Shown piece after piece: positions 8,683 through 16,029 of a stretch of DNA of 64,000 nucleotides. The stretch comes from Acidobacteriota bacterium. GTDB taxonomy: Bacteria; Acidobacteriota; Blastocatellia; Pyrinomonadales; Pyrinomonadaceae. The notes under the pieces are model-generated. The model was not told the DNA's origin. It was given only the letters and a program-made list of their open reading frames with translations, and did no database searches. The position numbers were made by a program, and so were the translations under genes. The DNA is taken from contig CP065000.1 of the NCBI GenBank assembly GCA_016700075.1, forward strand, positions 2,480,001-2,544,000. The letters are read 5' to 3'. Numbering within the stretch: position 1 is the stretch's first letter; each line of letters opens with the position of its first letter.

Positions 8683-9075
8683 CTAGCGGGCGCCGCGGCC
8701 GACGTTGATCATCGAATCCATCGGCAGTTCCAAAATGCCGTCCGAGGTTAGGTCGGCACGGTCGAAAAGGTTTGTGCCGTCAACACGCAGCCGAAAATGA
8801 TGACAGAACGCACTCGCGTTTATCTTGCGATAGTTTCCGCCGCAGTGCTGTTTCACGGGAAAGGCGTTCCGCAGGCGGGCGTCTGTCGGTTTCATGCCGA
8901 TGATGCGTCTGATGCCGTCGTATCTCAGTTCGACGGCGGCCGGTTCGCCGAGTGCAGTAAATGCGGCCCTGTTCAGATAGAAAACCGACCGCTCGCTGAG
9001 CGTTACTCGCACCTCCTCCGAACGCGCCCTGCCGTATGCCCGCCCTTCAAATGTCGTCCAATCTCTGTTGATCAT
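8683..9075 (-). CDS. Unknown protein, tandem paralogue of the upstream gene
   Basis: 130 residues from ATG 9075, chosen because GAGGAG lies 5-10 bases upstream. A longer frame to 9165 would overlap the upstream gene. It shares a pattern with the neighbouring protein: an N-terminal beta segment, LG-P-x-V-LR-D-x-R-IG-K, then NAFP about 10 residues later, then a basic region and a final FDR...G-LEL segment. No family recognised. The ATG overlaps the upstream stop (ATGA), indicating translational coupling. No signal peptide or membrane helix. Confidence 0.7.
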   Translation of the reverse strand: MINRDWTTFEGRAYGRARSEEVRVTLSERSVFYLNRAAFTALGEPAAVELRYDGIRRIIGMKPTDARLRNAFPVKQHCGGNYRKINASAFCHHFRLRVDGTNLFDRADLTSDGILELPMDSMINVGRGAR

Positions 9076-9509
9076 ATTTCTCCTCGCGGTGTAGCTCGTC
9101 TTCTGTTCCGATAATGGTGTGTCACCTTTTTCGGCACACTCGCCGTTTTTAGATCGAGTATCCATGAACCGTCCTTTTCCTCTTTTGGGTCGAAACGCAG
9201 CGTGGTCGGAACCTCGATGCCAAACTGTTTTAGCAGCCGCCGGGCACGGATCACCTTTGCGTCGCCTTCGCCCAGCGGTCTGATGGGAAAGGCGTTCGGC
9301 GTCCCGCCGGCCACAAACTTCAGCCCTATCCTGCGTCCCTCGCGGTCAAACCGCAGCACCGCATATCCCGGCCTGCCAAGAGCGAGCCACGTCTTTCCGC
9401 CCAGAGCGATCTCGCCGCGTCGGTTCAGCGATATGCAGAGTTCCTGCTGCCGGCCCCAAAAACGATTCGGCCGCAAACATTCTTCCCAAACCGTTCCCAT
9501 ACTCCGCAT
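9072..9509 (-). CDS. Unknown protein, first of a tandem paralogous pair
   Basis: About 145 residues from ATG 9509; a second in-frame ATG lies 9 bases downstream and neither has a well-spaced RBS. The frame remains open upstream to 9782 from a TTG, but that part has an unnatural Arg/Phe-rich composition and was rejected. The core matches the next gene: LALGRPGYAVLRFD, RIGLK, NAFPIRPL, then a VPTTLRFD...GSWILDL ending. The basic C-terminus is KKVTHHYRNRRR. Function unknown; the similarity suggests a small soluble domain duplicated in tandem. Confidence 0.65.
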   Translation of the reverse strand: MRSMGTVWEECLRPNRFWGRQQELCISLNRRGEIALGGKTWLALGRPGYAVLRFDREGRRIGLKFVAGGTPNAFPIRPLGEGDAKVIRARRLLKQFGIEVPTTLRFDPKEEKDGSWILDLKTASVPKKVTHHYRNRRRATPRGEI

Positions 9510-9945
9510 TCTGTCGAAGACCGCTGAAAAATGACACACCAAAATTCCGGCTTTGACGCAAAATGCAGCGACCGGCAGAAATTTCTCAAAATGCCGGTTT
9601 TGCCTACGCCGCGGAATGACGGCGACAATGAGGACGGGAAATAGACGAAGACCGCGGGGAACAACGAAGCGGGCCGCACACCGCGAGGCCGTGTTTTCGC
9701 GCAAAAATGCTGTTCGGCGCCCGTACCATTTTGATCGGCGGCGTATGAACTTTGTTCGCAGCCGCTCACCTTTTGTTTGCAAAACGCCGGTTTTGATCGA
9801 ATTTGGGTCGTCAGGCGGTCTCGGGACAGTTCCGCCAAAGATGCGCGGGGTGAGCAGCCGCCCGCGTTCCGCCCGCGCGGCGATCTATAGGTCAGGATGT
9901 ATATGGAATTATTGGGTCCTAAACTGTTGACCCGAAGAGGAAAAG
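9510..9945. other. Non-coding stretch without a recognisable gene
   Basis: About 430 bases between the minus-strand operon and the tRNA. Open frames on both strands exist but have Arg/Pro/Ser-rich, low-complexity translations and no ribosome-binding sites. I see no clear hairpin terminator, no repeat shared with the neighbouring REP blocks, and no confident promoter. Confidence 0.5.
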
Positions 9946-10022
9946 TGGTGGCGGGGGGGAGACTTGAACTCCCGACCTCGGGGTTATGAATCCCGCGCTC
10001 TAACCAGCTGAGCTACCCAGCC
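9946..10022 (-). tRNA. tRNA with CAU anticodon (elongator Met, or Ile2)
   Basis: A 77-base cloverleaf on the minus strand with encoded CCA. The D arm (GCTC...GAGC), anticodon loop TTCATAA (CAU at 34-36), T arm (GGGAG TTCAAGT CTCCC) and discriminator A are all visible. It is not an initiator: no C1-A72 mismatch. It is probably elongator tRNA-Met, although a CAU tRNA modified by TilS to read AUA cannot be excluded. Two stem positions are mismatched: U4 opposite C69 in the acceptor stem and A31 opposite C39 closing the anticodon loop. One base change each would restore pairing. Confidence 0.9.
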
Positions 10023-10112
10023 ACGAATCTTTGATTATAGAATTGAGCCCGAAAAAATCAAGTCTTACGCGGCTCTCACGTTGCACAGGCCCGCGCGTCA
10101 GCAAGGGCGATC

Positions 10113-10261
10113 GCCGGACCGCAGGCTGCCAGCCTGCATCTGTCAGAACCACCTGCGGCGGTTGACGTTCCCGTCAACACTGGCACGTCTTTTGTGCCGG
10201 AACCGGGGGGTTTAGCTCAGGCCGCGAAGTTGCAGAAGCCCGCGCGTGAGCAAGGGCGAAC
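10113..10261 (+). repeat. 149-bp structured repeat, copy 3
   Basis: Same unit as at 3901, with an exact 149-base period to the next copy. It carries the same three hairpins and outer stem (GGGGGGTTT replaces GGGTGGTTT at one end). A stand-alone forward REP core at 10089-10108 precedes it, and its own REP core is at 10238-10257. Confidence 0.85.
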
Positions 10262-10410
10262 GCCGGACCGCAGGCTGCCAGCCTGCATCTGTCAGAACCA
10301 CCTGCGGCGGTTGACGTTCCCGTCAACACTGGCATGTCTTTTGTGCCGGAATCGGGTGGTTTAGCTCAGGCCGCGAAGTTGCAGAAGCCCGCGCGTCAGC
10401 AAGGGCGATA
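10262..10410 (+). repeat. 149-bp structured repeat, copy 4
   Basis: Tandem with copy 3. The hairpins are preserved; GGCATG replaces GGCACG in the third. Its REP core lies at 10387-10406 and starts the block that flanks the transposase gene. Confidence 0.85.
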
Positions 10411-10702
10411 TCCGGAACGCCGCATCAAGAGTGTCGAGCGGCTAAACAGTGTGAGACAAAATTGCAGAAGCCCGCGCGTCAGCAAGGGCGATATCCGGAA
10501 CGTAAGCCTGAAACAGAAAAACATCCGGCGGAAGATGGGCGCGTTCGGAAGGTCTTTTTTTGGTTCGCTATCGCCCTTGCTTACGCGCGGGCTTCTGCAA
10601 CTTGCCTGTTTCCGACTTTAATTCTTCAAACAAATACGGAACAATGGAGGGACTTGGGAGAATACCTGCTTGGTTCGCTATCGCCCTTGCTGACGCGCGG
10701 GC
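10378..10702. repeat. REP/BIME block upstream of the RAYT gene
   Basis: Four REP-like 20-mers: forward at 10387-10406 and 10470-10489, reverse at 10573-10592 and 10683-10702. The portion 10378-10522, including GTGTCGAGCGGCTAAACAGT, is repeated in inverted orientation at about 11484-11627, so the transposase is bracketed by inverted repeats of about 145 bp. The last REP ends 21 bases before the transposase start. Confidence 0.85.
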
Positions 10703-10723
10703 TTCTGCAACTTTCAGAATTAA

Positions 10724-11296
10724 GTGAATAGACGATTCGGAAGCAATCTTGACGAGTACGGTTTCGAGCGATATGAAGAAAACGCTTTTCCAGTTGCCTA
10801 CCTGATCACGTTTCGAACCTACGGAACCTGGCTCCATGGCGACGAACGATCCTCAATGCAGCGAAGCCGAAATAAAAGGTTTGGCACAATTCGGCTAACA
10901 CCGCATATACCGTTGAAAGAAAAAATGGCTGACGAAATGACGCACTCGGCTGTCATCTTATCCCAAAAACAGCGTGGCCTTGTTGATAGATCCATTCGAG
11001 AAACATGCGAGCATCGGAACTTTGTGTTGCGTGCATGCAATGTTCGCTCGAATCACGTGCATATGGTCGTTACGGCGGCGGTGAAACCTGAGAAGATCGC
11101 CTCCGATATAAAATCCTATTCGACACGAAGATTGCGGCAGGCCGGCGATTTTCTCAGGGACCGAAAGGTCTGGTCACGCGGGGCAAGTACCAGATATTTA
11201 TGGAAGCCACGTTATGTAGATGCAGCCATCGAATACGTTCTCTATTCACAAGGAGACATTCCGTTCGAGACCGTGTTTGACCTTTCGGACGCTTGA
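10724..11296 (+). CDS. REP-associated tyrosine transposase (RAYT, Y1/HUH family)
   Basis: 190 residues from GTG 10724; there is no in-frame ATG before residue 45 and the family motif FRTYGTWLHGDER starts near residue 30. The HUH metal-binding pair is His111-x-His113 (NHVHMVV) and the catalytic tyrosine is probably Tyr132 (IKSYSTRRLR), so the IS200/IS605-like Y1 active site is intact. Known RAYTs are single-copy, domesticated relatives of IS200 transposases that bind and cleave REP hairpins. The gene sits between mirrored REP blocks, with a palindrome 21 bases before its start and another 46 bases after its stop, which is the expected RAYT arrangement. Confidence 0.9.
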   Translation: MNRRFGSNLDEYGFERYEENAFPVAYLITFRTYGTWLHGDERSSMQRSRNKRFGTIRLTPHIPLKEKMADEMTHSAVILSQKQRGLVDRSIRETCEHRNFVLRACNVRSNHVHMVVTAAVKPEKIASDIKSYSTRRLRQAGDFLRDRKVWSRGASTRYLWKPRYVDAAIEYVLYSQGDIPFETVFDLSDA

Positions 11297-11332
11297 GAAT
11301 TCGGTAAAAAGCAACCCTCAACAGATGCCGGA

Positions 11333-11627
11333 TGTTGCACAAGCCCGCGCGTAAGCAAGGGCGATAGCGAACCGCTAACAGGAACATTTCAACGCATGCG
11401 CCACGTTGCAAAAGCCCGCGCGTAAGCAAGGGCGATAGCGAACCATAGAGCAGATCTCCTGAATGCAAGTATCTTCTACCACACGTTTTTCTGTTTCAGG
11501 CTTACGTTCCGGATATCGCCCTTGCTGACGCGCGGGCTTTTGCAACCTTGTCTCACACTGTTTAGCCGCTCGACACTCTCGATCCAGCGTTCCGGATATC
11601 GCCCTTGCTTACGCGCGGGCTTGTGCA
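11333..11627. repeat. REP/BIME block downstream of the RAYT gene
   Basis: Four REP-like 20-mers: forward at 11343-11362 and 11414-11433, reverse at 11518-11537 and 11601-11620. The part 11333-11545 is the reverse complement of 4163-4378; 11484-11627 is the reverse complement of 10378-10522. The remaining 90 bases up to the antiporter start contain no gene. Confidence 0.85.
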
Positions 11628-11719
11628 ATATCGCTATTGGTTTGAAATCGCGAACGGTGCAAAGTAATCTAAAACGTCGGTTTTCTCATTTTAGGACGCG
11701 ATAGTTTTACTTTCTTAAG

Positions 11720-12967
11720 ATGCACATTCCTACTGTTCTCGCGGCAAATGTAGAACATTTCCAGGTCCTGCTCGCGTTATTTCTGATGCTGGCGGCCGCA
11801 AAGCTGATGGCGGAAATATTCGAACGCCTGCGTCAGCCGGCGGTCGTCGGCGAGATCCTGGCGGGCGTCATCATCGGCCCGAGCGTTTTGGCACTGGTAA
11901 AGCCCGACGACATCATCAGCATCATTGCGGAATTCGGCGTTATCTTTCTCCTTTTCAACGTCGGGCTCGAGACAAAGCCGCAGTCGATCTTCAAGGTCGG
12001 CGGCCGTGCAACAGTGGTGGGTGTGCTTGGCGTAATACTGCCGTTCGTTGCGGGCTATTTCATCGCATTGTTTTGGGAAGGGAATTTTGCCGAAGCGATG
12101 TTCATCGGCGCGGCGCTCGTCGCGACGTCGGTCGGCATCACGGCACGCGTGCTCGGCAGCATGGGCCTGCTCGATACCGACACTGCAAAGATCATATTGG
12201 GTGCCGCAGTTATTGACGATATTCTCGGCCTCATTATATTGTCGCTCGTCTCTTCGGTCAGCAAGGGAAGCGTCAGTCCCGCGGCCCTTGCGAAGACCGC
12301 GGCGGCGGCCATAGCGTTCACGGTTTTCGTGGCACTCGTCGGTTCGCGTGTCATCAACCGCCTCGCTCCGCGGATCGCAAAACTTAAGCTCGACAAACCG
12401 TTCTTTACGCTCGGCCTGATACTGTGTTTCGGCCTGTCGGTGGCTTCGGCATACGTCGGCGTCGCGGCGATCATCGGTGCGTTCCTTGCCGGTATGGCGC
12501 TAGCCGAAGCCACCGAAGAGAACCACGGAATGCACAAGCTCACGTCCGGCGTTACGGAGTTTCTGGTGCCGTTCTTCCTGGTGAATATCGGCATGCAGCT
12601 CGATCTGGGCATCTTTCGCGAAACGTCAACGGTCGTGCTCGCGCTGGTGCTCACGTTCTTTGCGGTGATCACGAAATTCATCGGCTGCGGCCTCGGCGGC
12701 TATGGTCTGGGCGCTCAAAAGATGGCGCAGATCGGCGTCGGCATGGTCCCGCGAGGCGAGGTCGGCATCGTGGTCGCTCAGATCGGATTGGGCCTCGGCG
12801 TCATCGAACCGCGTTTCTTCGGTGCGGTGCTGTTCATGGCAGTTGCGACCACACTGATCGCGCCGCCGTTCATCAAGTTTTTCTATACTTATGACCGTGA
12901 CGGCGACGGCACGCCCGATGAGCCGGAAGATGTCGATATTTCCGAGGAATTCGCACGCATCGGCTGA
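11720..12967 (+). CDS. CPA2-family cation:proton antiporter
   Basis: 415 residues with about 11-12 membrane helices. Family signatures: QPAVVGEILAGVIIGPS in helix 2, GLETKP after helix 3, AALVATSVGITARVL and GAAVIDDILGLI, where the paired Asp residues match the ion-binding site of NapA/Kef-type exchangers. It exchanges Na+ or K+ for H+ across the inner membrane; which ion cannot be read from sequence. The acidic C-terminal tail is short, and there is no RCK/TrkA-N domain as in KefB/C. Probably monocistronic; it starts just after the REP block. Confidence 0.9.
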   Translation: MHIPTVLAANVEHFQVLLALFLMLAAAKLMAEIFERLRQPAVVGEILAGVIIGPSVLALVKPDDIISIIAEFGVIFLLFNVGLETKPQSIFKVGGRATVVGVLGVILPFVAGYFIALFWEGNFAEAMFIGAALVATSVGITARVLGSMGLLDTDTAKIILGAAVIDDILGLIILSLVSSVSKGSVSPAALAKTAAAAIAFTVFVALVGSRVINRLAPRIAKLKLDKPFFTLGLILCFGLSVASAYVGVAAIIGAFLAGMALAEATEENHGMHKLTSGVTEFLVPFFLVNIGMQLDLGIFRETSTVVLALVLTFFAVITKFIGCGLGGYGLGAQKMAQIGVGMVPRGEVGIVVAQIGLGLGVIEPRFFGAVLFMAVATTLIAPPFIKFFYTYDRDGDGTPDEPEDVDISEEFARIG

Positions 12968-13003
12968 TGCGATACGCAACGCAACCGCCGCGGTTAGCGT
13001 CTT

Positions 13004-13019
13004 ATATTACAAGTAATAT
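13004..13019. promoter_or_regulatory. Palindrome immediately before the PEGA-TPR gene
   Basis: ATATTAC-AA-GTAATAT, a perfect 7-bp inverted repeat ending two bases before the ATG at 13022 and occupying the usual RBS position. It could be an operator or a translation-blocking hairpin. No regulator is identifiable. Confidence 0.4.
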
Positions 13020-13021
13020 TG

Positions 13022-13960
13022 ATGAAGGTGCGTTCTCTATTAGCTTTTTTGGTACTTTTGATCGCGGCGTCGGCGGCTGCCGCACAGGCAAAACGCGCAG
13101 AACCTGCACCTAATTTCCGCAATATCACCATCATCACCGAACCACGAGCGGTCATTTGGCTTGACGGCGTACGATTCGGACGCACGAACGAATCAGGCAA
13201 GCTTGAGATCAAGACCGTGTCAACGGGAGCGCACAAACTGCGTATACGTGCCGACGGTTTTCGTGAATCAAACACCAACATCACCGCTGTGCAGCGTGGC
13301 GAGATCCGCGTTCCGCTAACGAAGACGACCGATGCCGCTGAACTCGCTTTTCAGGAAGCAGAACGTCTCTCGTTGCTGGACCGCGAACAGGCCGTCGAGG
13401 CGTATCGCCGGGCGATAAAGGCCCGTCCAAATTTTCCTGACGCCTTTCTCGCCATCGCAAGGCAGCTATCTGAAATGGGCGACCTGGAAGATGCTCTGGA
13501 GGCAGTAGCTTCGGCAAGACGGCTTCGTCCGGGCTTTGCCGAAGCGGCAGCGGTCGAAGGCCGCATTTACCGTGAGATGGGCGAAGAGGCAAAGGCCATC
13601 GCCGCATTCAAACGGTCGATCACCGAAGGCCGCGGTTTTCAGCCGGAAGCTCATACGGGACTCGGGCTCATATATAAGGACAAAGCTGAGGCACACGGCT
13701 CGGTCGGTGAATTCGTTGAAGAATCGGCTGCCTACGCCGAAGCCTCCAAAAATCTGCGGATCGCTATCAAACAGCTTTCGGGCGCACCTGAAGCCTCGGT
13801 CATCTATCAACTCCTCGGTCTGGTTTACGAACGCCAGAACCGCAACAAGGAAGCCATCGCCGTTTACGAGGAATTCCTTCGCCTTTATCCTGACAGCGGC
13901 GACGCAACGACCGTCCGGTCATTTATCACCCAACTGAAAAAGCTCGACGACGAGCAATAA
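13022..13960 (+). CDS. Secreted PEGA-domain and TPR protein
   Basis: 312 residues from ATG 13022; an overlapping TTG one codon earlier was not used. The signal peptide is residues 1-22 (VRSLLAFLVLLIAASAAAAQA). Residues 35-100 form a PEGA domain (ITEPRAVIWLDGVRFGRT, then a GAHKLRIRADGF ending). Residues 105-305 are tetratricopeptide repeats, seen as A..AY.RAI...P...A segments. Such proteins usually act as periplasmic or surface scaffolds; no partner is evident. The gap of 218 bases to pilB holds the pil promoter. Confidence 0.8.
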   Translation: MKVRSLLAFLVLLIAASAAAAQAKRAEPAPNFRNITIITEPRAVIWLDGVRFGRTNESGKLEIKTVSTGAHKLRIRADGFRESNTNITAVQRGEIRVPLTKTTDAAELAFQEAERLSLLDREQAVEAYRRAIKARPNFPDAFLAIARQLSEMGDLEDALEAVASARRLRPGFAEAAAVEGRIYREMGEEAKAIAAFKRSITEGRGFQPEAHTGLGLIYKDKAEAHGSVGEFVEESAAYAEASKNLRIAIKQLSGAPEASVIYQLLGLVYERQNRNKEAIAVYEEFLRLYPDSGDATTVRSFITQLKKLDDEQ

Positions 13961-14025
13961 ATTCGGTCAGATTGACCAGATCTGCAGCGGCAAATCCTTT
14001 CTTTGGTTTTCTGCGGAAAAGTGTA

Positions 14026-14055
14026 TTGACACTCGAGAGTTCAACAATGTATTAT
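14026..14055 (+). promoter_or_regulatory. Sigma70-type promoter for the pil cluster
   Basis: TTGACA at 14026-14031 and TATTAT at 14050-14055 with an 18-base spacer. The predicted transcript would have a leader of roughly 115 bases before the pilB ATG at 14179. Confidence 0.65.
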
Positions 14056-14178
14056 TAAGTGTCAACGATGTTGTGCATCGTTTACACCTTGGGCCACACA
14101 GTCATTTTGACCTGAAAACCTCTATACACAAGTTTCCCGCCGTTAGCCCATAAACTCTAGGAAACTCCTCGCAAACCA

Positions 14179-16014
14179 ATGTCCACAAAACTTGGGGAAA
14201 TTCTTGTCCGCGAAAACCTCATCACCGCGCAGCAATTGCGCGAAACTCTCGACTATCAGCGCGAGAACGGCGGACGTCTCGGTTCAAATCTCGTTAGATT
14301 GGGATTTGTTTCCGACGATGTCGTTACCGCAGTTCTCTCCCGCCAATACGGTGTACCGTCCATCAATCTGGAGCTCTTCCAGATCGAAAAGGATGTCATA
14401 AAGCTCATCTCTGAAGAGGTCGCGTCGAAATATTCCGTACTTCCCGTTTCAAAGACCGGTGCCACGCTGACGCTCGCGATGGCCGACCCGACGAACGTTT
14501 TCGCCATGGACGATATCAAGTTCATGACGGGGCTGAACGTCGAGCCGGTGATCGCATCGGAATCGTCCATCATTCATGCGGTCGGCAAGTACTACTCAGG
14601 CTCGACAGAGATCGACATTTTTGATCAGGCCCTTGCTGTCGAGGCCGAACATGTCAGCACGAACGGTAAGAACGGCCATGGTTCAAAGAACGGCAAGAAG
14701 CCCGAAGCCGGAAAGGTGACCGATGCGGACCTCGACGTCTCGCTCGATAAATTCGAATTCGGCGGTCAAGAGGGCGAGGATTTTGAGGTTGTCGAAGACA
14801 ATGACGAGATCGATCTGGCGGCACTCGCCAGGGCGAGTGAGGACGCTCCGGTCGTTCGTCTCGTCAACGTGCTCCTCGTGGACAGTCTCCGCCGCGGGGC
14901 GTCTGACATCCACGTTGAGCCGTACGAAAAAGATTTCCGCATCCGTTTCCGTATCGACGGTGTCCTTTACGACGTGATGCATCCGCCCATGAAGATACGC
15001 GATCCGCTCATTTCGCGTCTCAAGATCATGGCGAAACTCGATATTTCCGAAAAGCGCCTGCCGCAGGACGGACGTATCAAGATCAAGGTAAAGATCGACA
15101 ACCGCTCGCGGGAACTCGATTTCCGCGTTTCGACCCTGCCGACGCTGTTCGGCGAAAAGGTCGTGCTTCGTCTGCTCGATAAAGAAAAACTGATGCTTGA
15201 TATGACCAAGCTCGGTTTTGAGCAGGCGAGCTTGGACAAATTCAAGCGTGCCATTTCGAATCCGTACGGAATGGTGCTCGTCACCGGCCCGACAGGCTCC
15301 GGTAAAACGAATACGCTTTACTCGGCTCTTCAGGCTTTGAATACGCCGGAGACCAACATCATGACGGCCGAAGATCCGGTCGAATTCAATCTGCAGGGCA
15401 TCAATCAGGTGCAGATGAAAGAGCAGATCGGGCTGAATTTTGCGGCCGCACTTCGCTCTTTCCTCCGTCAGGACCCGAACATCGTCCTCGTTGGTGAGAT
15501 CCGCGACTTTGAAACTGCCGAGATCGCTATCAAGGCGGCGTTGACAGGTCACCTCGTGCTTTCGACACTGCACACGAACGACGCACCTTCCACCATTTCG
15601 CGTCTGGTCAATATGGGCATCGAGCCGTTTCTCGTGGCGACGTCGGTGAACATCATTCAGGCGCAGAGGTTGATCCGCCGTATCTGCAGCGGCTGTAAAG
15701 AAGAGACGCACGTTCCGCCTGAAGGCCTGGTCGAGATCGGCTTTTCGGCTGAAGAGGCAAAGACACTGAAGGTCTATAAAGGCCGCGGTTGCCAAGTATG
15801 CAACAACACCGGCTACAAAGGCCGCGTCGGTCTGTATGAGGTGATGGAGATCACCGATGAGCTTCGCGAGCTGATCATTATCGGCGCCAGCGCGATGGAA
15901 CTACGCCGAAAGGCTATCGAATTGGGGATGATCACGCTGCGCGAATCAGGGCTATACAAGCTGCGTGAGGGAATTACTACGATCGAAGAGGTTGTGAAGG
16001 AAACGGTTCTTTAG
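14179..16014 (+). CDS. pilB: Type IV pilus assembly ATPase PilB
   Basis: 611 residues. The N-terminal part (about 1-140) is a GspE/MshE N-domain (LGEILVRENLIT..QL..TL). The C-terminal ATPase has Walker A GPTGSGKT at 370-377, an Asp-box EDPVEFNLQGINQVQ, Walker B with VGEIRDFETAEIA, and a His box TLHTNDA. Four cysteines near the C-terminus (CSGC and CQVC) form the zinc site usual in PilB/GspE. It powers pilin polymerisation at the inner membrane. It heads a cluster with pilT and pilC; the next gene starts 15 bases later. GspE of a type II system is a less likely reading because pilT and pilC follow. Confidence 0.93.
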   Translation: MSTKLGEILVRENLITAQQLRETLDYQRENGGRLGSNLVRLGFVSDDVVTAVLSRQYGVPSINLELFQIEKDVIKLISEEVASKYSVLPVSKTGATLTLAMADPTNVFAMDDIKFMTGLNVEPVIASESSIIHAVGKYYSGSTEIDIFDQALAVEAEHVSTNGKNGHGSKNGKKPEAGKVTDADLDVSLDKFEFGGQEGEDFEVVEDNDEIDLAALARASEDAPVVRLVNVLLVDSLRRGASDIHVEPYEKDFRIRFRIDGVLYDVMHPPMKIRDPLISRLKIMAKLDISEKRLPQDGRIKIKVKIDNRSRELDFRVSTLPTLFGEKVVLRLLDKEKLMLDMTKLGFEQASLDKFKRAISNPYGMVLVTGPTGSGKTNTLYSALQALNTPETNIMTAEDPVEFNLQGINQVQMKEQIGLNFAAALRSFLRQDPNIVLVGEIRDFETAEIAIKAALTGHLVLSTLHTNDAPSTISRLVNMGIEPFLVATSVNIIQAQRLIRRICSGCKEETHVPPEGLVEIGFSAEEAKTLKVYKGRGCQVCNNTGYKGRVGLYEVMEITDELRELIIIGASAMELRRKAIELGMITLRESGLYKLREGITTIEEVVKETVL

Positions 16015-16029
16015 GAGTTTGGAGGAAAT

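Noticed and set aside
9510..9930. Long frames on both strands upstream of the paralogue pair (including 9553-9930 on the plus strand and the N-terminal extension to 9782)
   Set aside because: Arg/Pro/Ser-rich composition, no RBS, mutually overlapping; the extension lacks similarity to its paralogue.
10334..11704. Short reading frames with Ala-Arg-Ala or Leu-Leu-Thr-Arg-Gly motifs inside the REP blocks
   Set aside because: They are translations of the REP palindromes in various frames, repeated identically with the repeats; no RBS or independent conservation.
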